Positions 42,660-54,300 of a stretch of DNA of 64,000 nt are shown piece after piece. Source of the DNA: Bactrocera neohumeralis (taxonomy: Eukaryota; Arthropoda; Insecta; Diptera; Tephritidae); NCBI RefSeq assembly GCF_024586455.1, contig NC_065919.1, positions 22,668,839 to 22,732,838 of the forward strand, read 5' to 3'. The position numbers and the translations under genes are program-made. Within the stretch, counting starts at the first letter, position 1. Each line of letters starts with the position of its first letter. The notes beneath the pieces are model-generated. The model had not been told where the DNA came from, ran no database searches, and was given only the letters and a program-made list of their open reading frames with translations.

Positions 42660-44155
42660 AAATGTCCGGTGTTGTAAGTAGATTATAACATTTTCAAAGC
42701 AGTATCGGGGAATACCATTTAGGTAGCTAGGTACAGGATATGTTCCAATTTTGAAGCTCCATTGCTTTCAAAACAAAACAATCGGTTCCATTTCACAATT
42801 CATCAAAACTTGGAAAGTGGTGAATAGAACAAACAACTGACATAAATCGAATAAATGATCGTATTAGTTATATAGGAAGATAAGAAAGAGATTACACCAC
42901 CTCAGTAGATCACCACATAGTCCCTGGATAACTTTTTTCTTGGTAACTCATATCGTAGTACATCCAGTTTTCAAACTTACTCGTTATTAACTACGAAGTG
43001 AACTTTTACTCGTTAAAAGTGAGATTTTGTACTCATTATTAATGATGTAATATAATTATGCTACATAATAGCACAAGAATGTAACTCGAATTGCGATGAT
43101 CGCATTATTATGAGCACTTTAATTGCAAATTTGCCAATGACAACAAACAAGTTGATAATAAGTGAATCCATATAGACCTAGTAGAAGTATGTAGCTATCA
43201 TGTGCGAGTAGCAGGTACTCAGGTAAAATTTATAAGATAATGTTCATGAATTACATTGTTATAAGCACATATATATACAGTTATCTACTTAAACATGTGT
43301 GTATTCCCTTTGGCCAAATGATGAGAACACACTCTGTGCGAATGTAAATCAGCAATAATGAGCGTGAAAGTGACAGAGGAAAGTGCTTTCACGGTTTAAT
43401 TGTAAATTTAATAATTTATGTTATTTATATGTGTTTCTTTGTAACCAGGGAGTATTAGGGTGGAACGAAGTAATATTTACCTAAAAATTTGTATAAAGAT
43501 GAATACCAAGAGATGAACAGATGAACTTTTAAACATGATGAAAGAGAGCGAGATCGTCTGAGAGTTTCGCACGGTAAATGAAGGTTACACAAAATATCGG
43601 CAACAAGCAAATTTATTTAACAACTTGCTGATTTGCGTGCCGGTACGAATGAATGATGAGCATTAATCTAACAGAACCTATATCTACGACTTGAGGACAT
43701 AATGAAGCTTGGCCACCTATCTGCTTGTCAAAACATGATCGTCAGCACCAGGCGTTGCTTACCACTGCTTAATTGTTATGCTAACCTTATTTGCTATTGT
43801 CGCGACCAAAAGATAACCTCAGTAAACGAACCGTTTCGATAGGAAGGAGGAAGTTACATGAGTTGGTTTGAGAGAACGAGTGGGTATACAAAAGACGGGT
43901 TAGTATCGGTCGGGATATATGTTGTGCCAATTATAAATATGCTAAAGTTTAGCTTGCTACAATGTCTAGACCTCAATTCGGCGATTATGCTGATTGTAGT
44001 TTCGGCAGTATCCGCTAGGAGTTAACTTGGTCGGAACAGGACTTATGATGGTTCGCTCCATTGTTTGTGTCTCTTCTAACCGAGTTGGAATTTGGACGAA
44101 GGCTTTAAGCGTTATGTAGCAGGCAAAATTCTTCGAGATCGTTTTAGACTCGGAA
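42660..44155. other. Intergenic, nothing recognised
   Basis: AT-rich sequence with no repeat or gene that I can support. Confidence 0.35.
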
Positions 44156-44159
44156 TCGA

Positions 44160-45018
44160 AAAAGAGAATTTTCTCTTCCTCTTCTACATTAAAAAAAAAA
44201 ATCTGTATTCAAAAAAGTGAAGCATGTGTGTTTTAAAAGTCGATAAGTATTTATGAGCTTTTGAAAAGTTCCGATGTTTTCGAGCTAAATTTTGTTGAGC
44301 GATGAGGCCAATTTCTGGTACAATGGGTATGTAAACAAGCAAAATAACCGCGTTTGGGATGAAGAGCAACCTGGAGAGATTCAAGAGCTGCCATTTCATC
44401 CAGAAAAATAACGGTTTGGTGTGGTTTGTCGGCCGGTGGAATCATCGGTCCAAATTTCCTCAAAATATGGCGGTAAAAACATAATCGTCATTGGCGACCA
44501 TTAACGCGCCATGACAACTGACTATTTGATGTTTTAAATTGAAGCTCGTGATCTCGGCGACATTTGGATTCAATAAGACGGCGCCATTTCTCACACATTG
44601 CATCAATCAATGGATTTATTGAGAGAATACTTCGGTGAGCGGATAATTTCACCTTTAGGGCAGGTCAATTGGCCACAAAGATCATGTGATAACACACTGT
44701 TATACTTTTTTTCTGTGAGGATATGTAAAGTTTCAGGTCTATACGGGTAATCGCTCTGCGATTCAGGTCTTGGAGCAAAACATCACGTGTGTTATTCGCC
44801 AGTTACCAGTCGAAATGCTCGAACGAGTCATCGAAAATTGGACTCAAAGGATAGACCATCTGAGACGTAGTTGGGCCCAACATTTGAAAGAGATAAAATT
44901 CAAAAAATTAATGCCAAAAATTGTGCTTTCGAATGGTAATAAACCTTCTCCATTAAAATTGAAGTTGCTGTGTTTTTTCTTTAAAATAGCAGAAATCTCG
45001 AAATGGATTACCCTTTAG
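44160..45018 (+). mobile_element. Mariner-like transposase relic
   Basis: Colinear with 28840-29560: EANFWYNGYVNKQNNRVWDE, RFGVVCRPVESSVQISSKYG, RAMTTDYLM, a FGSIRRRHF-type decayed second block, and the C-terminal ITCVIRQLPVEMLERVIENW with RRSWAQHLKEIKF. Several stops. The shared downstream tail (attaaatttgaagtttctgt / attaaaattgaagttgctgt) shows it is another copy of the same element. Confidence 0.75.
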
Positions 45019-45019
45019 A

Positions 45020-46840
45020 AATTCTGTGGCTTGGTTATTGATTTTGAAAGGGAAATCGTAAAAGAGTGAACCAAATTTTGGTTTAGAGGAGTCTGAGGGT
45101 TTTTAATGAATATTGGCTAGGCGCCTTTACCAGAGACAGTAACCAGCACAAAAGACCCCATGGAAGCTATCGTGTATTGTATCGGTGATATGAACGCTGT
45201 CATTTTCCTCACTCCAGATGAAACAGCGATACCAGTGATAAATGTGGCCTTCCGTCATTACAACGGTTCGCACCTCGCTTTTGCCGATTTGGTAGAATTA
45301 GACTTCGGATTAGAGCTTCGGCGCACGTACGAATTTTCAGTTCTTTCTTCATTTTAGTGGACTTTTTGAAATCAATTTTAATTTTTTAATGAAGCCGACC
45401 CTGCTTAATGCAAACACATCTACTTCTTCACATGTAATTATTGTACATATTAACACCGTAAATATTGTGCAATATTATTATATATGAATTTATCTACAAT
45501 GACCTACATACATATAGAACTGATGCTGTTGATTAACGGAATTGCTCAGCTGACTGACTGTTTGATTGTCACAGTGACCGAACAAATTGCTGCTCGTTTG
45601 TTAATATATATATTTATATAAACACACACATACACATTTACACAATCATAAATATGGGTATGTGTGTGTGTTTAAATTTGCGTAAATTCACTTCACGTAT
45701 TTCATTTTCACGCGTTGATGACATTTTACAGGTGTAGCAAGGACATTTATGCAATTCATTGCTTTTTGTTGCACTATTATAACAACAAATTGTGGCAAAT
45801 TGCATATACAAGTCATTATTATAACTCACACACATATAGATATATGTAAATGTCAGACTGGCGTAATGAACAATTAAAAACGAAATAGCATGAATTGAGC
45901 AAAGTTGAAAGTGAAGTGGAGTGTGTGTGTGTGTAAATGTAGGTAGAAGAATAAGAAAAATCGCTTACCAGCCTTTGGTGGTATCTCAATGCGTTTCTGG
46001 AGCTTTGCGTGAAAGTTCTTGTTAATTCATCAAGACTGAAGGCGATTGTGTTACGTTGAAAAATTAATGAGCTGCTCAATTAATGGGAGAAAAGCGAAGC
46101 ATGTAACTGTACTATTAGAGCTGTGTTTGTATGTATCTTATAGTTCAGTGCAACTGAGCTATAGGTTGTTTGGAATAAAGTACCTTAAAATTAAAACAAA
46201 GTTCAGTTTTGTAAGAAAATTACTGTTATAGGTCTTTAAGATAAAATTGCTGTTGTTGTTGGCATGAAATAATAAAGTCTCAGTTCCATCGATGTGAGAG
46301 TACTTGGCCGGATATGAAACCGATTCAGTTCCCTTTACCTCCTGTGTAATTTCCAGTGCCGTCGTGGTTTGATTGTATTAGTCACTGGCATTATCCGCGC
46401 CTGAATATCTTCTGAAAAAAATACTTTCCCTATATTTTTTCTCTTAATCCATACATTGACATAAGCGGAGCCTAAAGTAACCTATACAATACAGGTATAT
46501 TGTCATTGTATGGTAATGTTCTGTAGATCCTTATTAACTTCTATATGTAACGAGCTGGAAAGAATTAATATCAAGAGATATTAAGTTGCTCAAAGAACAC
46601 TTTCCAGAGAAGTCAAAGTCCGCTTTGAATCCATACACAAAAGTATTGATCATCTTGTACATGATATTTTTTTCAGACTTAATACTTCTAACAGACTCTG
46701 TATTCTCTTAAATCCTCTAAACAGCAACAGATTCTGTAAACCGATATAACATAAGTAGACAATTGCTTCTAAATTAAATAGACCGTCTCTGTGGACTACG
46801 ATCTCTTCTAATAACTGCGCTTAAAATTGGCTTGCTAACT
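45020..46840. other. Intergenic with (CA)n/(GT)n runs
   Basis: Microsatellite runs at about 45622-45670 (acacacacatacacat and tatgtgtgtgtgt) and 45918-45935 (gtgtgtgtgtgtgt). A 65-codon frame at 45160-45357 has no recognisable domain. 46245-46330 weakly resembles the SINE-like insert at 31280 (gttgttgttggca, then ttggccggatatgaaacc). Confidence 0.35.
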
Positions 46841-46844
46841 GCCG

Positions 46845-47270
46845 TAAGCATCCATATCGCTGTTTGCCATCAATTGGAGATTCCAAGTGTAGCCAGGTCC
46901 TTCTCCACCTGGTCTTTCCAACAGCCGCTGTCTCTTAATTCGCTGAACTATATCAATGCCGTCGTATAATTTGCACAGTTCATTGTTCCATCGAATGCGA
47001 TATTCGCCGTTGCCAGGAAGAATTTTTTTTCGAAAGCTCGAAACGCCGACTCATCAGATGTTGTGATCGTCCATGCCTCTGCACCATATATGCGGGCGAA
47101 AATAATGAGTGACTTATAGAGTTTTGTTTTTGTTCGTCGAGAGAGAACTTCTCAAACGTCTTCTCAGCCCAAAGTAACACCTATTGGCAAGAGTTATTCT
47201 ATATTGGATTACAAGGTGTTAATATTGGTTCGAAGATAGACGAAATTATAATTAAATAAAATTCTAGTCT
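46845..47270 (-). mobile_element. RTE-like LINE C-terminal fragment
   Basis: Minus-strand matches to the C-terminal tail seen at 9714-10031: TTSDESAFRAF-type and RIRWNNELCKLYDGIDIVQR residues around 46950-47060, and AKLYKSLIIFARIYGAEAWT-type residues. Short and broken. Confidence 0.65.
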
Positions 47271-47274
47271 GTTT

Positions 47275-47815
47275 TGAATCCATACTTACCGCCGTAAGCA
47301 TCCATACAAACAATTTCCGAAGTTTAAAAATGTAATACCGGGTATAGTCTTACTAAGTGATTTCTAAAGGAAAAAATCGTTTTGTTCTATGAATATTTTA
47401 TTTCCAGTTCCCAGTAATACAGTTCTGACCACAAAATTACTTTAAGATAGTGTGGACTTTGGGAACGATGGAACTGGAAAATACATTAGAGATCATCACT
47501 TTATGTGATCACTGGCTACAAAGAAAAACTTCGTATATACTTTACTTAGGATGAATAACTGTTATATAATTCACCCATGGCAAGTCTTCAGCTGGTTGAG
47601 TCTGTATACCTTTTAAAACAAAAAATCTTTTGAGTTGTTGATTGTTTGAGTTGGGACTCACTTCGGCACACAATGAGTGAAGTGATGGCTTAGGTGCATT
47701 CGCTTGAGATCAGTCGTTCCTGCGACCACGCTCAACGAACCAAGAAATAAAGATTCAAAGTATGACTTACCTTTGATAATAAGAAAAAAACTCAACACAT
47801 TTTTCTCTTTAATTA
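47275..47815. other. Intergenic, nothing recognised
   Basis: AT-rich sequence downstream of the alpha2 gene end. No supported feature. Confidence 0.35.
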
Positions 47816-47818
47816 ATT

Positions 47819-48155
47819 TTTATTTAAATGCTCCATATTTCTTAGGGGTTTATGTGCTTCGAAGTGCTTACTAACTACAAATATTTCTCATTTATGTGAT
47901 TTGTTTAATTTAACATTATTTTTTACCCGGCAAACACGCAGTATAGCTTGCCATGTTCGTATTTAACTTTCTTTTTAATTAATTTTTATTAAAATTTTGT
48001 TTCTGGAAGAGTCAAGTCTTGCGAGAAAACCTTCAGTGCGCGCACGTTGTGTGCTTCTTGCTTACCATATTTCTAAGTAAGCGTTAATTTTATTAAGCTC
48101 AGCTTCTTTTAAGAAGTCTTTTACTTTCATTATATTTTTTTCTTATTTTTTTATT
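47819..48155 (-). terminator. Candidate poly(A) signals of nAChR alpha2
   Basis: AATAAA on the minus strand (TTTATT on plus) at 48150-48155, 47985-47990 and 47819-47824, that is 41-377 bases after the stop codon. Use cannot be decided from sequence. Confidence 0.4.
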
Positions 48156-48195
48156 TAATGATTTACGCCTTTATCTTTGCTTTCTGCTTCGACGC

Positions 48196-48390
48196 TTATG
48201 ACTTCTTTTCGGTTAAGTTATAAAGTTGCTTGGCAATCACCGACAACTCCACATCGATCGGCTTCGTGTCGTCGTACAACGAAGGTGCCTCGCATAGAAT
48301 CATGAATGTACCAACCAGTGATGCGATCATGAAGAGCCATAAAAAGAGACGATCCAGTACCATGGCAACAAAACCCCAATCTTGATCTTC
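48196..48390 (-). CDS. nAChRalpha2: nAChR alpha2 last exon: TM4 and C-terminus
   Basis: Acceptor ctttacag, phase 0. Encodes EDQDWGFVAMVLDRLFLW, the rest of TM4, CEAPSLYDDTKPIDVELSVI and NLTEKKS then TAA (48198-48196). It is separated from the previous exon by an 8.85-kb intron filled with transposon debris. Confidence 0.95.
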   Translation of the reverse strand, partial: EDQDWGFVAMVLDRLFLWLFMIASLVGTFMILCEAPSLYDDTKPIDVELSVIAKQLYNLTEKKS

Positions 48391-51300
48391 CTGTAAAGAA
48401 AACGGAAGTGATAGGTGTTATTACGATAGAAGTTTTAGGGGTGAAATTTTATTTTGGTATTATAGTATTGAGGGCTTGAAATTGGTTTTGGAAAGGTGCT
48501 TATACTTTTTGATTGTTATGTGTATTAAGTGAAAGTATATAATTAGTAGATAGAGAAGCTTAGGATTCCAATGGTAGTGGAAAAATTATACTTCCTAAGT
48601 GGCGCCAGATTCTCTACGGAGAACTTTCTAGACTGTTAGCAAGTACAAAACAACTGTATCATTCTCAGAGTGTTGTGTGCTTCATACTTCCAAAAATCTT
48701 GCTATAAATTTCGCGAGTTTTTGTTCAATGGACTTCAAAGCTCTCCGTAAGCTTGATTTTCTCAACGAATGAAGACATTTGATTTTAGCTACTCGCTTAA
48801 ATGTCTGTTGCAAAGGAGGTTCCATAGTTGATTTGGTATTTATCATGTTTTATATATCAAGGAAATATTGTATCTTTTCTTTTATAATAATTTTAGGAAC
48901 CAATTTCCAACTTGGGTTGCTGTGATTAAAGTATGCTATTCATTCCCAGAAGTCGAGTTAGTAGAAAATTTTATTGATCTACCTTGACCCACTTACCCAA
49001 ATCGTATGGACTTTTTGGATCAATTGACCGAACTTATATTTTAATGGGTTGTAAAACTTTGGGGTGGTGATTTCTTCTTCCTTCATGACCAGCATATGGA
49101 GTGAAGGAGGTTAAACTATTTAAAGTAAGCAGTACCGGATTATTAGCTATAGACTTTAGACGTCATCATATCTATATATTCTTGATTCAATGGTTCAAAA
49201 GAGTCTTCGCGGATTTAGATTTTGTGAAAGATATTAGGCATGAAAAATCGAAATGATAGAGAAAATATTTAATAGCGTAATGTCATCCAAAATATATATA
49301 ATAAGTAAATAAGAAGTTGTGCGCCGTGAACCGTCGTATAGCCTGATTTCCCGTTGTTTCTAAGTTCAACTGGTTGAACAGTTGACCATATTGAAAGCTT
49401 TCTACAGTATCTGTGTGGGTGTCAGTGTTACTGAAAAGTTGGACTCGGTTAATGAGTAAAAAAGTCGCAAGTGGCTTCATTACTGGATAAAAAGGGATAT
49501 ATGGCGATAAGTCTTTTCACTTTATTCAGCAAAGGTATTGAGTGATTGTGAGTATAGAAGTGTATCTATCCACATACCAAATGTATAGAGAACTAAGAAC
49601 TTAGGTTGAAGATTTTATGAAGTCTAGCAACCATTCTTTTAAAATTTTTGGTTTGCTTCATGATGGACTTTATACCACAAAACTACTATATACAGGAGCA
49701 CAGTAAATCCTATAATGTTATATCGGCTTAAAACATACTTTTTGGAAGATAAAATTGTCGTGAAAATGAAATAAAAGAATTGGTGTTTGAGAATCGACGA
49801 TTAACAGACAGAGATCTAGATGGTATCGTTGGAATATTTTAAGAAACAGTGAAACAATTTTGAAAGATCATTTGTGCCTGAGAAAAGTGAAAGCAGGATT
49901 GATTGCAAAATCACTAAGTTTTTTTCAAAAAAACAGCGTCTTGTCAACGTCTGTGAAACAATGTTTTCGACTACCAGGATGTCATGAACTGTATTACTAC
50001 TGGCAATTAAGATAGAATCTATGCTTAGACCCGGAAACAGAAGATCAGTTGGCCGAATATCGTGAAAAAGTTGAGCCGAGCCGAAAAAAAAACGTCAAAG
50101 CAGGTGAAAAGTCAAGGTTATGTTGACAGTTTTCTTCGATTATCGAGGTGTGGTGCACTCCGAATACCTTCCTACCGGCCAAACTGTCGACAAGAAATAA
50201 TTATGGGCCGACAACTCTTGGTTTGTCTGTTTAAATCATGCTTAGAGTTATTTTATTCCAATTTTGTGAACAAACAAGAAGAAAGAGAAGAACGCAGAAT
50301 GACACAACCAACATTATTGACTAGAACACATGCACCAAATTAACAAACAGCAGAATCGGGAACAAAGAACATTATCCTAAGCACAGTCCTCTTTACTACA
50401 CTACACTTTCTTAATTATCCGCTGGGCAAACACTGAGTTAACCACAATGATTTTCCATTCATTTGAAAAACATATTCTTCTACTGCCATCTCTTTCAAAC
50501 CCTACTCAATAACCCACTCAAAAGAGAATTGGTTACAAAAACACATTTGCTTTATCGCGCAAACTTTTTAGACTACTCATGGCAAACTTTTCACTGTCTT
50601 TTCGCGCGAAGTCTGCGATTGAATTGCGTCTTCTCATAATCCTTGGATTTGCCGAAGTTATCAGCAGAATGCTAGCGGCCGTTCATCTTTCAATCATCGA
50701 AATCAATTGCCAAATGATCGATGTAAACCGCAAAAGTTGGTTATCGCTTGTTGTTATTGTTGCATGGTAGCGATTGACCCGCTTTATTGCTTTTGCGAGG
50801 GAAAAAGTCACTGAAGTAGTCATTTGTTGTTGTTGTTGCTGCAAAAGAAGCGCCACAGCTAAAGCATTGTGGGTTGATGGCCCTCATAAGTGCATACTTC
50901 TGTCGGTTGCTGTGTGCTCACACACACATACACACACGCACACACATATACGAATACATCCGTGTTTAGCGAATATTTATTCTCTTGATTGTAACAGCAC
51001 AACATTGCCGAAATCCACTTTTAATTACTTTTGTGCAATTGACTGCCAGCGACCAAGCGAACAGCTACAAAAACAACAAGTCCACTCTGACCAAAGAAAC
51101 CGCTACAATCGGTGGCTCGGATTTTTTGTTTGTTTTGTTTTTATTTTTATTGGTGATTTGGCGGTTATTCACTGTCGCTGTTGCTGCAGCCGGCCAACAT
51201 ATTTATTTATTGTTGTTGCGATTTGTTGTTGCATATCTGACTGACATGTGCAGAAGTTCAATCAACATCAAACGGTCGCGGAGCAGTAACGCTTAACTTT

Positions 51301-54300
51301 GTTGCCTTTTCGCTTGTTGGCGGCTCAGCGTATGTATGTGTGTCCGTGTGAGTGTGTGTGTGGCTTTGACTTGTAACCTTATGCGTCGATGTGTTTTAGA
51401 TGAGATAAATCCACGCTTATTTGAAGGATTGCTGACAGTTCGCTGAATGAAAGTTATTGACGACTTGCGACTAAACCGTTCCGCTCTTCTACTCAGTCAA
51501 TTGACGAATGGATTTTAAGTGAGAGCTTTGTAATAATTGAGTTATTGAGAAAAATATAAATTCATAAACCCACGTCTTGTCCCCAGTAATGCTGTTTTGA
51601 TGAATTTGTAGTTCTGAAATATCTCTTTAGCGACCTCTTCTTGATGTCGTTGTTGCAATAAATTCAGGTGATTTGGTACGGTTCTAGCAATGACACGCTT
51701 TAGATCCAAAACATTAACCAAAATGTATTGAGTCGATCCATAAGAGGTGTATAGATTCACTGCTTCCTTTAACCTTTTCAATGTTACCGTCATTAACAGG
51801 GGTAGATGAAGAACGACCCTTGTGAAAAGTTGTCCGTAACTTCACAGTATTTATTGAATGCTTTGTGCTCTTCATACACTTGAGTTCGTCATAGAGTAGG
51901 CCGTCGAGGTACAGTAATCAGTTCTGCAATATTTCCGAGGGTTCTGTTGGCATGATTTAGTTGGAAACCCAAAATTTCAAGCAAAGTCTTTGTCTTTTCA
52001 CTATCTTATAGATTATTTTAGTCTTTTCGTTTTTAAATTTCAAAAAAAAAAAAATGACTCTTCGTCTAGTTCTTCTTGGCAAATTTCAGTCGAATGAGAT
52101 GTTTATGACCTTCTTGGAGGCCTACTTTGCTACAAAATTTATTTTGTTGAAGGGTTGAAAAATTTGGAGCTTCTCGGGATCGAGTGTATCAAGTTAAATA
52201 AAAAGAAGACGATGAAATAAATCTCAAATTTTTGTTTAATCGGTGTCGGAAGTTTCCGGCTCCATGTTGCAGAATCGGGAGTTAGCACAAGTTATAGTCT
52301 CCTTGTTAAATAAGTGCTTCTTGAGCTTACAATGGCCAGTATGGAATGCAACAAGTATACGTAATTTAAGTAGAGAGTTATACATGTATTGTTGTACAAC
52401 GATTTTCTAGTAAAAGTTATAGTTATTTTGACTTGGAATAAATCAATCTCGTCAAAGGATTTAGTAGCTATTTTCTCACCTTTCTTTTAAGCTCTCTCCA
52501 GCTAGAGTGTAGGCTAATAATGGGCTCAATTTCTTTACATTTGATAGAGTTAGGTTAGGTTAGATGGCTGATCAAAGATCGCACCTGGGCTACTATATGT
52601 AGTCCCTTGTGAGACCACCGAAAGAAGAACTTTTGTGTTCGAACTTATAAATTAGCCAAACACTTAGTAGCCAATATAAATTTGTCTGAATGTATGCGCT
52701 CCCAAGTGTTTAAGTCTTGACCTTCCGAACGCGGGACAGTCCAGAAGGAAGTGTTGAGTTGTTTTCCCCTACTTCAATACAGCTTTTGCAGATGGCATCT
52801 GGTAGGATTCCCAGCTTCACTAACGCCAATAGGGCAATTAAAAGCCCCAAACCAGGGAGAGGCTAGCCTCACTGAAGGCAAGGAGATCACTAGATCTCTT
52901 GGGATGATTTTTGGGCCAAAAAGATTTTGCGACAGCGCATGTACCGATGATAGTCCAGCGCTGGCCAAGTTTCCGCGAAGCTCAGTTATGTAATAGTAGG
53001 ACACAAGTGGATCCGGAAGTACCGATCCGCTCCCATTCTACTTGTAGCGGTTCTAGAGTTCCTTTTCTTACTAGCTCAGCAGCTTTACAGTTTACTGTGA
53101 TTCCGCTATGGCCTGCCGCCCATACCAGTCTTATCACAAAGACACTCGATGCTATTGATAGTGAGGTTAAGCACTTTTTGACCAGCCCTAAACGCACTGT
53201 TAATGAGTTTAAGGCTAGATCGGCGCTCTGTTATCTGAGTGGGTGGTCATTTCTCTGAAGGAGGCTGCACTTCGGAGCAGTAAATATATTGCTACCTTAA
53301 TGGCCGCAATCTCTGCCTGGAAGACACTGCAATAGTCAGGAAGTCTGAAGTTGGAGTTGATAGAGAGCTCCTGACAGTAAACTCCTCCACCAACTTTCCT
53401 CGCAAGCTTTGACCCATTTGTAAGGAAGCTCACTGCCCCTCTCCTCCAACGGCTTCTTCCCACCCACAACTACCTCCCCAAAGTTCGTTTTGGCAACTCC
53501 AAGATCCAAATGAACGGTATGAAGTTAAAGGGAGTAAGGATTTACGAGTGTTCAGCTTCCGACGATGTCTACGGGCAATATTTGATATGTGAAAGATGGC
53601 GTTAAGTGCCATGGTTGGAGTGGATCTTAGTACACCACACATGCTGATGAGCGCCGCACGTATAACGCTCTCGAAGTTCTTTGCAAGTGTGGTCTTTTCT
53701 AGAGCTCTCCATCACATAAAGACGTCTGATAGAGTTGGTTCTTTAAAATTTCGAAAACTTTAATGAGAAAAGCAGGTTTCGGTTGTAGATCCGTTTATAT
53801 AATAGACTTATGAAAATCTTCAGGTTCCGTGTTTTCGAATTATCTTGAATGCTTCTTGAAAACAGCAAATTTTTGTGCTTTATTAGTTTCTTTTGTAGGC
53901 TTTCTTGTAGTTTTTCTTTCGCAGCAACTTGAGTTTAATTTTTAAAGTACTTCTCGATTCTACTATTACCTCATCGATATGCGCAGGGAATCACAAAAAC
54001 TCGTTTAAGTAGTTCAGTAATGATAAATTCATAATCCACAAAATGTTCAAAGCTATAATGATACCCATAATGATGGTGGTCACCAAGCCTCAACATAATT
54101 ATTAATGTAAGCTTTCAAGCTTTTAGGAAGCTAAACTGTTTATCGCCGGCAGACAAGAAGTTGGAAAGGAAATTCGATTATGTAGGCATATTTGTGCCTC
54201 TAAATATGTGAATCACCGGGCAAAGAGCAAAAGGCGAGCGCAATGAACCGAGTAATGGCGGTATTGAAGTATGTCATGGTTAGCTATGAGTTAAAGCGGA

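Noticed and set aside
45160..45357. 65-codon frame with fairly balanced composition
   Set aside because: No recognisable domain, no promoter or splice signals that I can support, and surrounded by transposon debris.
50774..51296. Plus-strand frames of 156 and 103 codons with Cys and His runs
   Set aside because: The residues come from (TTG)n and (CA)n microsatellites. No domain and no splice context. They lie in an alpha2 intron.
52911..53258. Plus-strand 115-codon frame
   Set aside because: Antisense to the RNase H domain of the LINE at 52545-53720.
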